A DNA stretch of 20,259 bases from Verrucomicrobiota bacterium (lineage in GTDB: Bacteria; Verrucomicrobiota; Verrucomicrobiia; Opitutales; Opitutaceae). The stretch lies in assembly GCA_023386835.1 (NCBI GenBank), contig JAEWIY010000140.1, forward strand, positions 1 through 20,259, read 5' to 3'. This document shows, one piece after another, positions 1-8,613 of the stretch (positions are counted from its first letter, which is position 1; every line of letters starts with the position of its first letter). The notes under the pieces are model-generated. The model did not search any database and was not told the DNA's origin. It saw nothing but the letters and a program-made list of their open reading frames with translations. The position numbers and the translations under genes are program-made.

Positions 1-23
1 CCCCCGGGGGGGCCCCCCCCCAC

Positions 24-40
24 CCCTGATCGGCTCAGGG
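24..40 (-). terminator. small hairpin downstream of the large secreted-protein gene
   Basis: A perfect 6-bp inverted repeat (CCCTGA at 24-29, TCAGGG at 35-40) with a 5-nt loop lies 34 bases past the stop codon of the minus-strand gene. It could end or stabilise that transcript, but there is no T tract after it on the minus strand, only a long G/C run. A true intrinsic terminator is therefore doubtful. Confidence 0.25.
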
Positions 41-74
41 CCAACCGGCGCGGTCGACCATTCGCCCGTTTGGA

Positions 75-3000
75 TCAAGGGTGGTGGAGCGGCACCGACA
101 CGGCGGTCGTCGCCGTGGAGCGATTGCCCGAAACGTCCACGCTTTCCACCGTGATCGTGTAGATCCGCCCGGGGCCGGAACCCTTACGCTCGGCCCGTAG
201 CTTCAAGGTCAGGTCCCCGGTGATTTCCCAGTCCGGTGCATTGCTTCCCTGGGCCTCATTGCTGCTGACGGAAACGATTCGGGTGATGGGTGCGGGATCC
301 GCATCGTCGGTCACCATCACGGCGAGGGACAGATCAACCATCCTGTGGTTGGGTGGCCACAGCATTGACTCAGAGGGCACTGCTGACGTGATGACGGGCG
401 GCTCCTCATCGATGTACCGCCGGAGGAGCAGGCCGTCACCGGGCTGGATCACCAGCGGACCCGTGACCAGCTGGCCGTTGTTCGTCACAGGATCCTGAAT
501 TCCGACAAGGCGGCGGTAGTATTGACCTGGAAAAAGCGCGGCGAGATCGACCACCTGCGCCGAGCGCAGGTTGAGGTTTTCGTTCACCAGGTAGGGTTCG
601 GTGCGCGGGTTTACGATCGCCAGCCCATGTTCGAAACGGCGGACAAAAACCCCGTTCTGCCGGGGAGCCCGCTGCGGCGGATCAACGGCCACTCCCAGCC
701 AGCTCGTGGTCGCGGTGCCAGCGAGGTCGAGCTCATCGAACCAGGGCGGGCGCAGTTCGCCATACCCGCTGTGGTGGAACTCGATGTACCCGTCGTCCAT
801 GAGGACCGTCGCGAGCGCGTAGCGGGCAAACGCATACGGGGCACCGCCAGCGTATTGGTTGGGATTGACGCCGGCTCTGCCGTCGAAGGTCGTGCGTACG
901 CCCACCAGGACGAGGTGGGGCGGCAGGGTGTTGTCCAGCAGGCTGCGATAGGAGGTCATCAGGTTGTACCAGCCGCTGTACCCTTCCGAGGAGCCGCCGC
1001 TGCCGAGCGCGGTCTCGGCGAGCGCGCCTTCGACTTTTCGCTGGTACTGCGCGTCCCGCGCGTATCCGCGACGGTACGACGGTTGTCCGCCCAGGTTGCC
1101 CATGATGAGGTGACCCGGCAGGGACGCCTTAAACTGCGCCCAAAAATCGGCGATGCCCGTGCGGTAGTAGGCTTGGACGTTCGTGGCGTCCTGATCGTCG
1201 TCCACGCCGTTCCGATCCCAGTCCATGTTCAGCCGGGGCTTGTAGAATGAATTGTCCGTGAACACGCCATCGAGCCCGGCCACCGGTGCGATGAGGTTGG
1301 CCGCGGTCCATTTGCCGAAGAACTGCGAGAAACGATCACCGTTGCCGTCTGGTGTGACAAAGCGCGTGTGGTTGGTGAGGAACTGATTGTCGTAGTTGGG
1401 GTTCGTATCTGTGCTGCCGTCGGCGTGATGCGCCCACCAATCGTTGGGTTCCCACGTGCCGCCATTCCCGGTGGGCCCGACCTCGCTGTGCAGTTTCAAG
1501 GCAACGGCGCGGCTGTTGTCGTAGGTCGATTCAAGGAGAGCGTAGTTGGTGAGGAGGATGTCCGGGTTGAGCGCCTTGATGTTGTTCACCACCTCGTTCA
1601 TCACCGGATAACCGCCGCCCCAGTTCTCATACATGTTGATGACGCCGAAGTCGTACTTCGCGATGGTCTGCTGGTACTCCGGGTCGGCATAGCTGGAGCC
1701 GTACACCGAGGAGTTGTTGCGATAAAAGATTCCGCCGATCCGCGGGAATGCTCGTTTCGTGAACGGCTTTCCCTCCACACCCGCGCCTTGGATCGTGAAC
1801 GTGTACGGGCTCGGGTCGCCGTCGTGAACGATCGTCACGGTGGCGGTTTTGGTGCCAACGCTGCTCGGATCGAACAAAATGCTGAAGCTCGTCCGGCCGT
1901 CCGCATTAATGCGGTCACCGCTGGCGGCCGGAACCGTGCTCGCGGGCTCGGCGGTCACCGTGAAATCCGGGCTGCCGCTGAGCGTGACGGAGGCGATTTG
2001 CCGCACGGAAGACGTCAGATTATGGATCGTGAATGTCCGCGTGGTCCAAGCGTCGGTGACAAACTCGCTGCCGAAATCCGTGTGGTCGACGATCGTGGGC
2101 GTCGTGTCGCCGTGGTGAATCAGCGAATCAATGCGTTCCTCCGCGTCCGCATTGCCGCGCACTTGGATATCACCCGTTGCCACATTCTGTCCGATACCCC
2201 GCACCGCGAAGGTGTACGGATGTTTAGCGGGATCGTTGTTCGCGATGCTCACCAGGCCGGTTTGCTCGAAGTAGAGGGTGGGCGAGAACCGGAGGGTGAA
2301 ATTGCCCGACTGTCCGGGCGCGAGTGACGGCGGGGGCGGCGAGACGACAAAAAAGTCGCCCGTCAAAATGACATCACCGAGGGTGAGCGTGTACTCGGGG
2401 CTCGCGTTGGTGATCGTGAACGTGCGGTCAATCAAGCCCGGGGCGGGCACGCTGCCGAAATCCGTCTGGTCCACTGTATCCGGTGAAGCATCACCATCCA
2501 GGATCGGAATGCCGTTGCCCGAGATCGTCATGTCGGGCGTCTCCACCGGTTCGGGCTCCGGCTCTTCTTCTTCCTCGAGCAGCGTCACGGTGACGTCATC
2601 CCATTGCCCGTTCGCAAAATGGTCGATCACGCCCACGTGTCCGGATCCGTCCAAAACTTGGATACTCGACAACGATGGGATGACGGTGTCGTTCACCTTG
2701 ACCGTGGTGCTGTTGTCGTGCCCGCGTTCGATCGTCAACGTGACCCAGTTCGCGTCGGCGGCGGGTGGCGGAGTGAACGTGCCGGTGGCGATCAGGGCAG
2801 GGTTCCCGCCGTTTGCCCGCCAGAGCTGAGCGGTTGCCGGATTGGTCGCGCGGTTGAGAAAGACGGCATGAAAGCTGGTCGGCCCAGTGTAGTGGTAGAT
2901 CAGGCCCACCAGGTTCCCGGTGCCACCGCCATTCATCCGGACGCGCGCGCTCAGCGCATAACCCTTCGTCCATGTGGCGCCTGAATAAATTGATCTGGGG

Positions 3001-3227
3001 AAACCGCCATCAAAGGCCGGTTGAGTGTACACGAGGCTGCCGGCCGATGAGATGATCGACCAGCCAGCCGGTGACGTGCTGGGTGTCCAGCCGTCGGCGA
3101 TCCCGTCTTCAAAATCATCCACGAACGTCTGAGCCGAGGCGAGGGGGAGAAGTGCGAGCAGCACGACGGCAGCGCCGAAGAAACGTCGGCGGGTGTCACT
3201 CCGATCGGAGGGGCGGAAGAGAGTCAT
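75..3227 (-). CDS. large secreted multidomain protein, putative glycoside hydrolase-like barrel
   Basis: The protein has 1050 residues. Residues 1-32 are a signal peptide with an RRRFF n-region, a hydrophobic core and an ASA cleavage site. Residues 33-216 look like a concanavalin/LamG-type beta-sandwich (starts VDDFEDG, ends DVTVTLL). An acidic Glu/Pro linker (218-229) follows, then two choice-of-anchor-D/ASPM-like Ig repeats (about 232-347 and 352-484), each with a DxTDFGS motif and a TFTI.N strand. Residues about 490-938 resemble the hypothetical glycosidase (GHL15-like) TIM barrels: GGIFYRNN opening, GLDGVFTDNSF with acidic residues D653 and D658, and EGALAE with E734 or E738 as possible catalytic acids. 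The last 110 residues are an Ig-like module with the LWPPNHRMV motif. ATG start, no clear Shine-Dalgarno. The gene is divergent from the oxidoreductase at 3541. Secretion is well supported; the enzymatic role is inferred and no substrate can be named. Confidence 0.72.
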   Translation of the reverse strand: MTLFRPSDRSDTRRRFFGAAVVLLALLPLASAQTFVDDFEDGIADGWTPSTSPAGWSIISSAGSLVYTQPAFDGGFPRSIYSGATWTKGYALSARVRMNGGGTGNLVGLIYHYTGPTSFHAVFLNRATNPATAQLWRANGGNPALIATGTFTPPPAADANWVTLTIERGHDNSTTVKVNDTVIPSLSSIQVLDGSGHVGVIDHFANGQWDDVTVTLLEEEEEPEPEPVETPDMTISGNGIPILDGDASPDTVDQTDFGSVPAPGLIDRTFTITNASPEYTLTLGDVILTGDFFVVSPPPPSLAPGQSGNFTLRFSPTLYFEQTGLVSIANNDPAKHPYTFAVRGIGQNVATGDIQVRGNADAEERIDSLIHHGDTTPTIVDHTDFGSEFVTDAWTTRTFTIHNLTSSVRQIASVTLSGSPDFTVTAEPASTVPAASGDRINADGRTSFSILFDPSSVGTKTATVTIVHDGDPSPYTFTIQGAGVEGKPFTKRAFPRIGGIFYRNNSSVYGSSYADPEYQQTIAKYDFGVINMYENWGGGYPVMNEVVNNIKALNPDILLTNYALLESTYDNSRAVALKLHSEVGPTGNGGTWEPNDWWAHHADGSTDTNPNYDNQFLTNHTRFVTPDGNGDRFSQFFGKWTAANLIAPVAGLDGVFTDNSFYKPRLNMDWDRNGVDDDQDATNVQAYYRTGIADFWAQFKASLPGHLIMGNLGGQPSYRRGYARDAQYQRKVEGALAETALGSGGSSEGYSGWYNLMTSYRSLLDNTLPPHLVLVGVRTTFDGRAGVNPNQYAGGAPYAFARYALATVLMDDGYIEFHHSGYGELRPPWFDELDLAGTATTSWLGVAVDPPQRAPRQNGVFVRRFEHGLAIVNPRTEPYLVNENLNLRSAQVVDLAALFPGQYYRRLVGIQDPVTNNGQLVTGPLVIQPGDGLLLRRYIDEEPPVITSAVPSESMLWPPNHRMVDLSLAVMVTDDADPAPITRIVSVSSNEAQGSNAPDWEITGDLTLKLRAERKGSGPGRIYTITVESVDVSGNRSTATTAVSVPLHHP

Positions 3228-3410
3228 CGATGGGGCGAGGAGGGTTGGGGAAGACCCTTCGCCGTTTGGGTTCGGCGACGGGTCAGCGATCGTCTGGCGG
3301 ACGAGAAGATGCGGTCATCCTCCACAGGGTGCATCCGCCGGGGTTCACCAGGATCACTGCGGGGTTGGCACGACGCAGCGCCTCGAAAGCTGATCCAGGC
3401 TGTGAAAATG

Positions 3411-3430
3411 GTGACCCGGTTGAGGGTCAC
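3411..3430. promoter_or_regulatory. perfect inverted repeat, candidate operator
   Basis: GTGACCC (3411-3417) and GGGTCAC (3424-3430) form an exact 7-bp dyad around a 6-bp spacer, about 110 bases before the oxidoreductase start. The size and spacing suit a dimeric regulator. The GGTCAC half-site also occurs just before the shared element upstream of the TonB receptor (5029-5034). Which regulator binds is unknown. Confidence 0.4.
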
Positions 3431-3438
3431 TCATCAGG

Positions 3439-3472
3439 TTTTGCCCGGGGATCATCATCGTTTTCCCGTTCT
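3439..3472 (+). repeat. upstream element, copy 1 (shared with 5036-5068)
   Basis: This 34-bp stretch begins TTTTGC, has GGATCATC in the middle and continues CGTTTT then GTTCT. The same order of blocks, with a 1-base length difference, lies at 5036-5068 before the receptor gene. It is on the same strand and about 70 bases before its gene, which suggests a common promoter or regulator site. Confidence 0.4.
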
Positions 3473-3540
3473 GGAAACAACCACGGTCCGGTTGCCTTGG
3501 CTCGGGGCAGTCGTTTGCCGCACAGCTGGAATTTACCTCA

Positions 3541-4773
3541 ATGCAAGATCTTCTGGTCGGTCTCATCGGCTCGGGTGGACGTGGTGTCAGCCTGGGAGCC
3601 GCCATTCATTCCCCCCGCAAGGGCGCGCGCGTGGTCGCTTGCTGCGATACGAGGCCGGACACACTGGCGCGGAATCGGACGATGTACGGTCCGGAAACCT
3701 TCATCACGACAGATTATCGAGAGCTGCTCGCGCGCGACCTCGACGCAGTGATCATCTCCACGCCGGACTTCCTCCACGAGGAGCACGCGGTCGCGGCCCT
3801 CACGCGGGGGTTCGCTGTTTTCGTGGAGAAGCCGATGGCGATCACGATCGAAGGTTGCGACCGGATGCTGCGGCAGGCCGTGAAGAGCGGGGCGCCGTTG
3901 TACCTCGGTCACAACATGCGGCACATGCCGTTCGTCCGCAAAATGAAGGAGATCGTCGACGCCGGCTTGATCGGCGAAGTGAAGGCCTGTTGGGCCCGCC
4001 ACTTTGTGGGGCACGGTGGCGACTACTACTTCCGCGACTGGCATGCGGAACGTCGTTTCACGCACGGGCTGTTGCTGCAGAAGGCCGCGCACGATTTCGA
4101 CGTGATCCACTGGCTGTGCGGCGGCTTCTCCCGGACGGTCAGCGCGATGGGGGCGCTCACGCTCTACGGTCAGGTCAAGAACCGGCTGCCGGCCACCCGT
4201 CAGGCGCGGCGGCTTGAGCCACCGCACGTGCGGCTCGAGGTCTGGCCGCCGGCGAGCCAGCGCGGGCTGAATCACCGGATCGATGTCGAGGATCTCAGCC
4301 AGGTCCAGATGCAGCTCGAGAATGGAGTGCTCGCCCAGTATGCACAGTGTCACTACACGCCGGACTATTGGAGAAGCTACGTGGTCATCGGAACGGAGGG
4401 CCGGATCGAAAACTTTGGCAATGGCGAGCGCGGCACGACGGTGCGGTTGTGGAACTCGCGCAAGCGCGGGTATCACGCCAGCGGTGATCAGGTCTTCCGC
4501 ATCCCCGCGCAAATCACGGCGCATGGTGGTTCGGACGATGCGATCATGGAGGAGTTCAAACGATTTGCCCGGGAAGGCGGTCCCACCACCACGTCTCCCA
4601 TTGCCGCGCGGCAGAGTGTGGCCACCGGGTTCACGGCGACGGAATCGCTGCGCGCCGGCGGAGTGCCTCGCAAGGTGCCGCCGCTGTCGTCGCGACTCGT
4701 CCGTGCCGTCGAGGAACTCGCCTCCGCCCCCACCAGGCGCGGCCAACGTGTGAGCGCGCCGCTGGCCGTGTGA
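3541..4773 (+). CDS. Gfo/Idh/MocA family NAD(P)-dependent oxidoreductase
   Basis: This 410-residue cytoplasmic enzyme has a Rossmann fold at the N-terminus: a beta strand then G10-S-G12-G-R-G15, an acidic D36 (CCDTRP) where the cofactor ribose would bind, and a STPDFLHE strand. E96-K97-P98 is the family's hallmark cofactor/catalytic lysine motif. The C-terminal substrate domain begins near residue 125 and contains DYYFRDWHAE (161-170) and K181-AA-H184-DF-D187, the usual active-site Lys/His/Asp layout. Length is normal. Family members oxidise or reduce hydroxyls of sugars and inositols; some, such as GH109, use NAD to cleave glycosides. It reads as a single gene between the divergent secreted-protein gene and the receptor. 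ATG start with only a weak GGAA upstream. The substrate is unknown. Confidence 0.9.
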   Translation: MQDLLVGLIGSGGRGVSLGAAIHSPRKGARVVACCDTRPDTLARNRTMYGPETFITTDYRELLARDLDAVIISTPDFLHEEHAVAALTRGFAVFVEKPMAITIEGCDRMLRQAVKSGAPLYLGHNMRHMPFVRKMKEIVDAGLIGEVKACWARHFVGHGGDYYFRDWHAERRFTHGLLLQKAAHDFDVIHWLCGGFSRTVSAMGALTLYGQVKNRLPATRQARRLEPPHVRLEVWPPASQRGLNHRIDVEDLSQVQMQLENGVLAQYAQCHYTPDYWRSYVVIGTEGRIENFGNGERGTTVRLWNSRKRGYHASGDQVFRIPAQITAHGGSDDAIMEEFKRFAREGGPTTTSPIAARQSVATGFTATESLRAGGVPRKVPPLSSRLVRAVEELASAPTRRGQRVSAPLAV

Positions 4774-5202
4774 TCCTCCGCGCCGCGAGAAACGCTCGAG
4801 GCGAAGCGCCCACGCCAGGCGTGAGGGGGTAACCGCCCTTACCTCGCACCCGCGCCCCGTGAGATCGGCGAGGGCCGCTCGAGCGAGCGGACGGCCGTTG
4901 CAGCGAATAGATGGGACATCACGTTTCGCCGAATCAGGCGCATCGTCCGCCGCAGCCTGGCGGAGCCCAAGGGCTCCCAACGGGGGAGAACCACCACTGT
5001 GCTTACACGAGCTGTGTTCCTTTTGTCCGGTCACATTTTGCATCGGTGGATCATCGTTTTGCTGTTCTCCCAGCGTGGGGAGTGGTGACGAAGTGCTGCC
5101 ACCCTGACCACTCCTTGGCCTTCCCGCTCGCGTGGGTTCGCACCGACCACCCCGGCTGCGCAGGCCCAGGAATAAACCGGTCCCCCTCCGACACCTCCCG
5201 TT
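4774..5202. promoter_or_regulatory. long leader region before the TonB receptor
   Basis: A 429-base gap without a supported gene. Its left part holds a near-palindrome (CACGCC/GGCGTG around one base, 4811-4823) followed by a 5-bp hairpin GGTAA/TTACC (4828-4843), possibly the end of the oxidoreductase transcript, although no T tract follows. Its right part carries the second copy of the shared upstream element at 5036-5068. Open frames crossing the region have random-looking, Arg/Pro-rich translations. No obvious Shine-Dalgarno precedes the receptor ATG. Confidence 0.45.
5036..5068 (+). repeat. upstream element, copy 2 (shared with 3439-3472)
   Basis: Second copy of the TTTTGC-(G)GATCATC-CGTTTT-GTTCT element, 33 bp long, preceded by GGTCAC at 5029-5034. 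It ends 134 bases before the receptor ATG. The match to 3439-3472 was made by eye, and the intervening bases differ. Confidence 0.4.
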
Positions 5203-8200
5203 ATGAAGAACACCCCTCTGCCGTCGAGCGCGGCCCAGCACCGAGCCACCTTTCGGGCTGCTGCCCTGGTCCTTGTCGCTGTTCCGTCCCTGTCCAGTTC
5301 GCTGCTCGCGCAGGTGGTTTCAGGCGAAACCCGCGCCAGCGTGGCCGAGGACGAGGAGCGGGTCATGCTTTCGCCGTTCCAAGTGTCGGCTGAGCGCGAA
5401 ACCGGTTACCAGGCGACCAGCACCCTGGCAGGAACCCGCCTTCGCTCCGATCTGAAGGACCTCGCCGCGTCAATTTCCGTCGCGACGAAGGACTTCATGG
5501 AGGACATCAACGCGACGGATTTCAGTTCGTTGCTGACCTACACCTTGGGGACGGAGGTGGGTGGCGCGGGCGGCAACTTTTCCGGCACGCAGGATTTCGG
5601 CGGCGTGTATGACGATGCGATGGCTGAGGCCACGACGTCCACCCGCGTCCGAGGCCTGCTCCGCGCGGATGTGACGCGAGACTACTTCCTGACCGATTCG
5701 CCGATGGACTCCTACATCGTTGATCGCGTCGAGATCAGTCGTGGCCCAAACTCCATGCTCTTCGGTCTCGGCAGCCCGGCGGGCATTGTGAACTCCGGTT
5801 TGATCAAGGCCAATCCCAGCCGGCAACGCACCGAGATTGGCGCGCAATTTGGCTCCTACGGCACGCAACGTTATACCCTCGACCACAATCAGGTCCTGGT
5901 GCCCAACACGCTGGCGGTGCGGGTGGCCGGATTGTATGAAGACACCCAATACCGCATTGAGGAGGCGTTCGAGCGCCAGAAGGGCGGCTTCATCACGGCG
6001 ACCTACCGCCCGTTTGCGAACACCACCGTGCGCGCCAATGCCGAATGGGGCCGGACCGACTCGAATCGCCCCGAAATGCGCCCGCCGTTCGACGCCTACA
6101 CCCAATGGTGGAATCTCGGGCAGCCCGCGTTCAACGCGGTGACGCAGCGCGGTCGCCTGCTTGGCACGCCGGCGCCCGGGTTTGCCAACGCGTTCAATGC
6201 CAACGGTACGATCGCCAACGGCACGAACATCATCACGAGTGGACTTGGCGATGCTCGAGGCAACATCCCCGTGCTCGTGTATTCGGATCCGTCCAGCGAG
6301 GCGCTGGGCATTCCCGGAACGCCCTACGAGGGCCTCAAGCCGAATGGCACCGGCTACTACGGCAACGTGGCCTCAACCAACCAGGGGATGCGGCAGCTGC
6401 AGCTGTCGACCACGTACCTGCGCAACGTCGCCCACGTCGATCATGTGGGCCGGCTCGCCTTCAATGAGGTGCAGCTTACGGATCCAAACATTTTCGACTT
6501 CTACCACCACATGCTGCACGGCCCGAACAAGTACGAGTGGTCGGAGTGGAACAACTACAACGCCGTGATCGAGCAGACATTCTTCGATCAGAAAGCCGGC
6601 CTGGAGCTCGTGTTCGACAAGCAGGCGATCGACTTCGGGCACATGGCCCCGCTGAGCTATCGAATCTACCTCGACATCAATGAGGTCCTGCCAAACGGCG
6701 AACCGAACCCCAACTTCGCGCGTCCGCACACCAGCAGTTCGACCAGCTTCGCTCGCCGCCACTCCCGCGATCGGGAAGCGGCGCGGCTGAGTGGCTTCTA
6801 CGATCTGGATTTGCGTGAGACCGGCTCGGACTGGCTCGGGCGGCTCCTCGGCCGGCACAAGTTCAACGGCAACTACATGGAGCAGGAAGCCTTTCAAGAG
6901 GTGAAGGGCGGCATGATTCTCGGCAATGACCTCGATTACACCCAGGCCGAGGGACAACCTCCGGGCACCGTGAGTGCCGCCAGCCGCGCGTTGTACCAAA
7001 TCCACTACCTCGGCGACAGCATGGTTGGCACGACGTCGCCCGGAGCCGTGGGCCCGATTCAGGCGGTCCAGTACCCGTGGGACACCCGGAGCGCCACGTT
7101 CCTCTACAACGCGCGGCCGGTCACCGGCCAGACGGCGCCCAGTCCGTGGGTCACGCGCGACTTCAACATCGTGAGCAACCCGCGTGAAGACATCGTCGGG
7201 ACGTCTCGCGGCTCGTATCTGGCCCGCGATATCACCGAGGTGACCTCCACCGCGGTCACCGCCCAGAGCTTCTGGCTCGATAGCGCGATCGTGACGACCT
7301 TCGGCTGGCGTAGGGACGATGTGGAGACGTTCTCCGCGGGTCCTGGTGGCACCGATCCGGCCACCGGCATCGGCATCGACGATTGGGATGTGTACTATCC
7401 GCTACCGGTGACGGATATGTCTGAGCAGTCCCGCAGCTTTGGGATCGTGGCGCATCTGCCGGCGTTCCTCCAGCGACGCCTGCCCGGTCGCACGAACTTC
7501 AGCGTGTTCTTCAATGACGCCAGCAACTTCCGCGTGGCGGGCCAGCGCTATGACATCACCGGCCGGGCGCTCGGACCCGAGATGGGCGAGACGAAGGAGT
7601 ACGGCTTCCGGCTGTCGACCTTCAACGATCGCCTGGAGCTGCGCGTGGCGCACTTCGAGACGACGGCCGGTGCCGCCACCGTCTCCACCTTCGTGGCGCC
7701 GTTCAACGATATCTCGGACATGATTGCCGACGTCATTCTTCGGAACGCGAACGGAATGAATGCGGACAACCCGGCGGGCATCGCGGCCTTCGAGCAGTGG
7801 CTCGACACCCCGTTTGCGCAAACCGTCCTCGAGACGTTCAACTACGAGTTGGTGCGAAGCCCGAATCCGACACCCACCACCGGATCGTATCTGGCCCCCA
7901 GCTACGATCGCCGCAGCGGTCAGATCGTCGGCACCTCGGCTCTAACCTCCAAGGGCCTGGAAGTCGAACTCGTGTTCAATCCGACGAAGAACTGGCGCAT
8001 TGCAGCGAACGTCGGCCGCGCGGAGGCGGTACGCACGGACATCTCGCCGGAGTTCGAGACCTTCATCGATGAGATGAACCGCGCGTTGATGACCGATCCC
8101 ACCGCACGACCGGTGCAACCGACACCGATGGGGGCGCTCCGTAGCAATGACACCAACGACTGGGCCACCCGGCACGTCAACCGGGTCGTCAATCCGACGC

Positions 8201-8613
8201 TGCCGATCTTCCTGGAAGAAGGTTCGCCGACATCGGAACTGCGCGAATGGCGCTTCAACGCGGTCACGAACTACAACTTCACCCAAGGCCGGCTCAAAGG
8301 CTGGAGCGTCGGCGCGAACGTGCGCTGGCAGGATGAAGGCGCGATTGGTTTCCCGTACCACACGGTGGACGGACAGAACCTGCCGGACGTGAAGAATCCC
8401 TACATGGCGCCGTCACTCACGACCTGGGGCGCCAACATCGGCCACAGCCGGAAGCTGCCGCGCAACATCGATTGGTCCATCCGTCTGCACGTGCACAACA
8501 TCGGCATCGGCAATGAGCTGATTCCGATCGGAGCGCAGCCGGACGGCACGATCGCGCGTTGGACCATCCGCGAGCCGCAGAAATGGACGTTGAGCAATAC
8601 CTTCAGGTTCTAA
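5203..8613 (+). CDS. TonB-dependent outer-membrane receptor (Opitutaceae SusC-like type)
   Basis: At 1136 residues this is the size of a large TonB-dependent transporter. Residues 1-36 are a signal peptide ending SLLAQ. Residues 54-63 (VMLSPFQVSA) look like the TonB box, and GYQATSTLAGTRL plus the plug domain follow (to about residue 205), including VDRVEISRGPNSMLFGLGSPAGIVN (173-197), a strongly conserved plug motif. The rest is a beta barrel with many alternating aromatic strands, and the protein ends in KWTLSNTFRF with a terminal Phe, as outer-membrane barrel proteins do. There is no N-terminal carboxypeptidase-like extension and no SusD partner beside it, the usual arrangement in Verrucomicrobia. 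It likely imports an oligosaccharide. Its 3' end overlaps the lyase gene by 55 bases, so the two are almost certainly co-transcribed. Confidence 0.93.
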   Translation: MKNTPLPSSAAQHRATFRAAALVLVAVPSLSSSLLAQVVSGETRASVAEDEERVMLSPFQVSAERETGYQATSTLAGTRLRSDLKDLAASISVATKDFMEDINATDFSSLLTYTLGTEVGGAGGNFSGTQDFGGVYDDAMAEATTSTRVRGLLRADVTRDYFLTDSPMDSYIVDRVEISRGPNSMLFGLGSPAGIVNSGLIKANPSRQRTEIGAQFGSYGTQRYTLDHNQVLVPNTLAVRVAGLYEDTQYRIEEAFERQKGGFITATYRPFANTTVRANAEWGRTDSNRPEMRPPFDAYTQWWNLGQPAFNAVTQRGRLLGTPAPGFANAFNANGTIANGTNIITSGLGDARGNIPVLVYSDPSSEALGIPGTPYEGLKPNGTGYYGNVASTNQGMRQLQLSTTYLRNVAHVDHVGRLAFNEVQLTDPNIFDFYHHMLHGPNKYEWSEWNNYNAVIEQTFFDQKAGLELVFDKQAIDFGHMAPLSYRIYLDINEVLPNGEPNPNFARPHTSSSTSFARRHSRDREAARLSGFYDLDLRETGSDWLGRLLGRHKFNGNYMEQEAFQEVKGGMILGNDLDYTQAEGQPPGTVSAASRALYQIHYLGDSMVGTTSPGAVGPIQAVQYPWDTRSATFLYNARPVTGQTAPSPWVTRDFNIVSNPREDIVGTSRGSYLARDITEVTSTAVTAQSFWLDSAIVTTFGWRRDDVETFSAGPGGTDPATGIGIDDWDVYYPLPVTDMSEQSRSFGIVAHLPAFLQRRLPGRTNFSVFFNDASNFRVAGQRYDITGRALGPEMGETKEYGFRLSTFNDRLELRVAHFETTAGAATVSTFVAPFNDISDMIADVILRNANGMNADNPAGIAAFEQWLDTPFAQTVLETFNYELVRSPNPTPTTGSYLAPSYDRRSGQIVGTSALTSKGLEVELVFNPTKNWRIAANVGRAEAVRTDISPEFETFIDEMNRALMTDPTARPVQPTPMGALRSNDTNDWATRHVNRVVNPTLPIFLEEGSPTSELREWRFNAVTNYNFTQGRLKGWSVGANVRWQDEGAIGFPYHTVDGQNLPDVKNPYMAPSLTTWGANIGHSRKLPRNIDWSIRLHVHNIGIGNELIPIGAQPDGTIARWTIREPQKWTLSNTFRF

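Larger units (their letters stand above)
3228..3540. promoter_or_regulatory. divergent intergenic region with candidate operator
   Basis: This 313-base gap separates the secreted-protein gene (leftward) from the oxidoreductase gene (rightward), so both promoters should lie here. I see no convincing -35/-10 pair. Two structured elements sit in its right half, a 7-bp inverted repeat at 3411-3430 and a 34-bp element at 3439-3472 that recurs before the TonB receptor; both are listed separately. No small gene is supported. Confidence 0.5.

Noticed and set aside
1368..2327. 319-codon plus-strand frame opposite the large secreted protein
   Set aside because: No domain features, and the opposite strand has a signal peptide and clear repeats.
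3538..5241. 567-codon open frame on the minus strand, antisense to the oxidoreductase
   Set aside because: It runs through a clear family gene and an intergenic gap; its translation is Arg/His/Pro-rich with no domain pattern, as expected for antisense frames in high-GC DNA.
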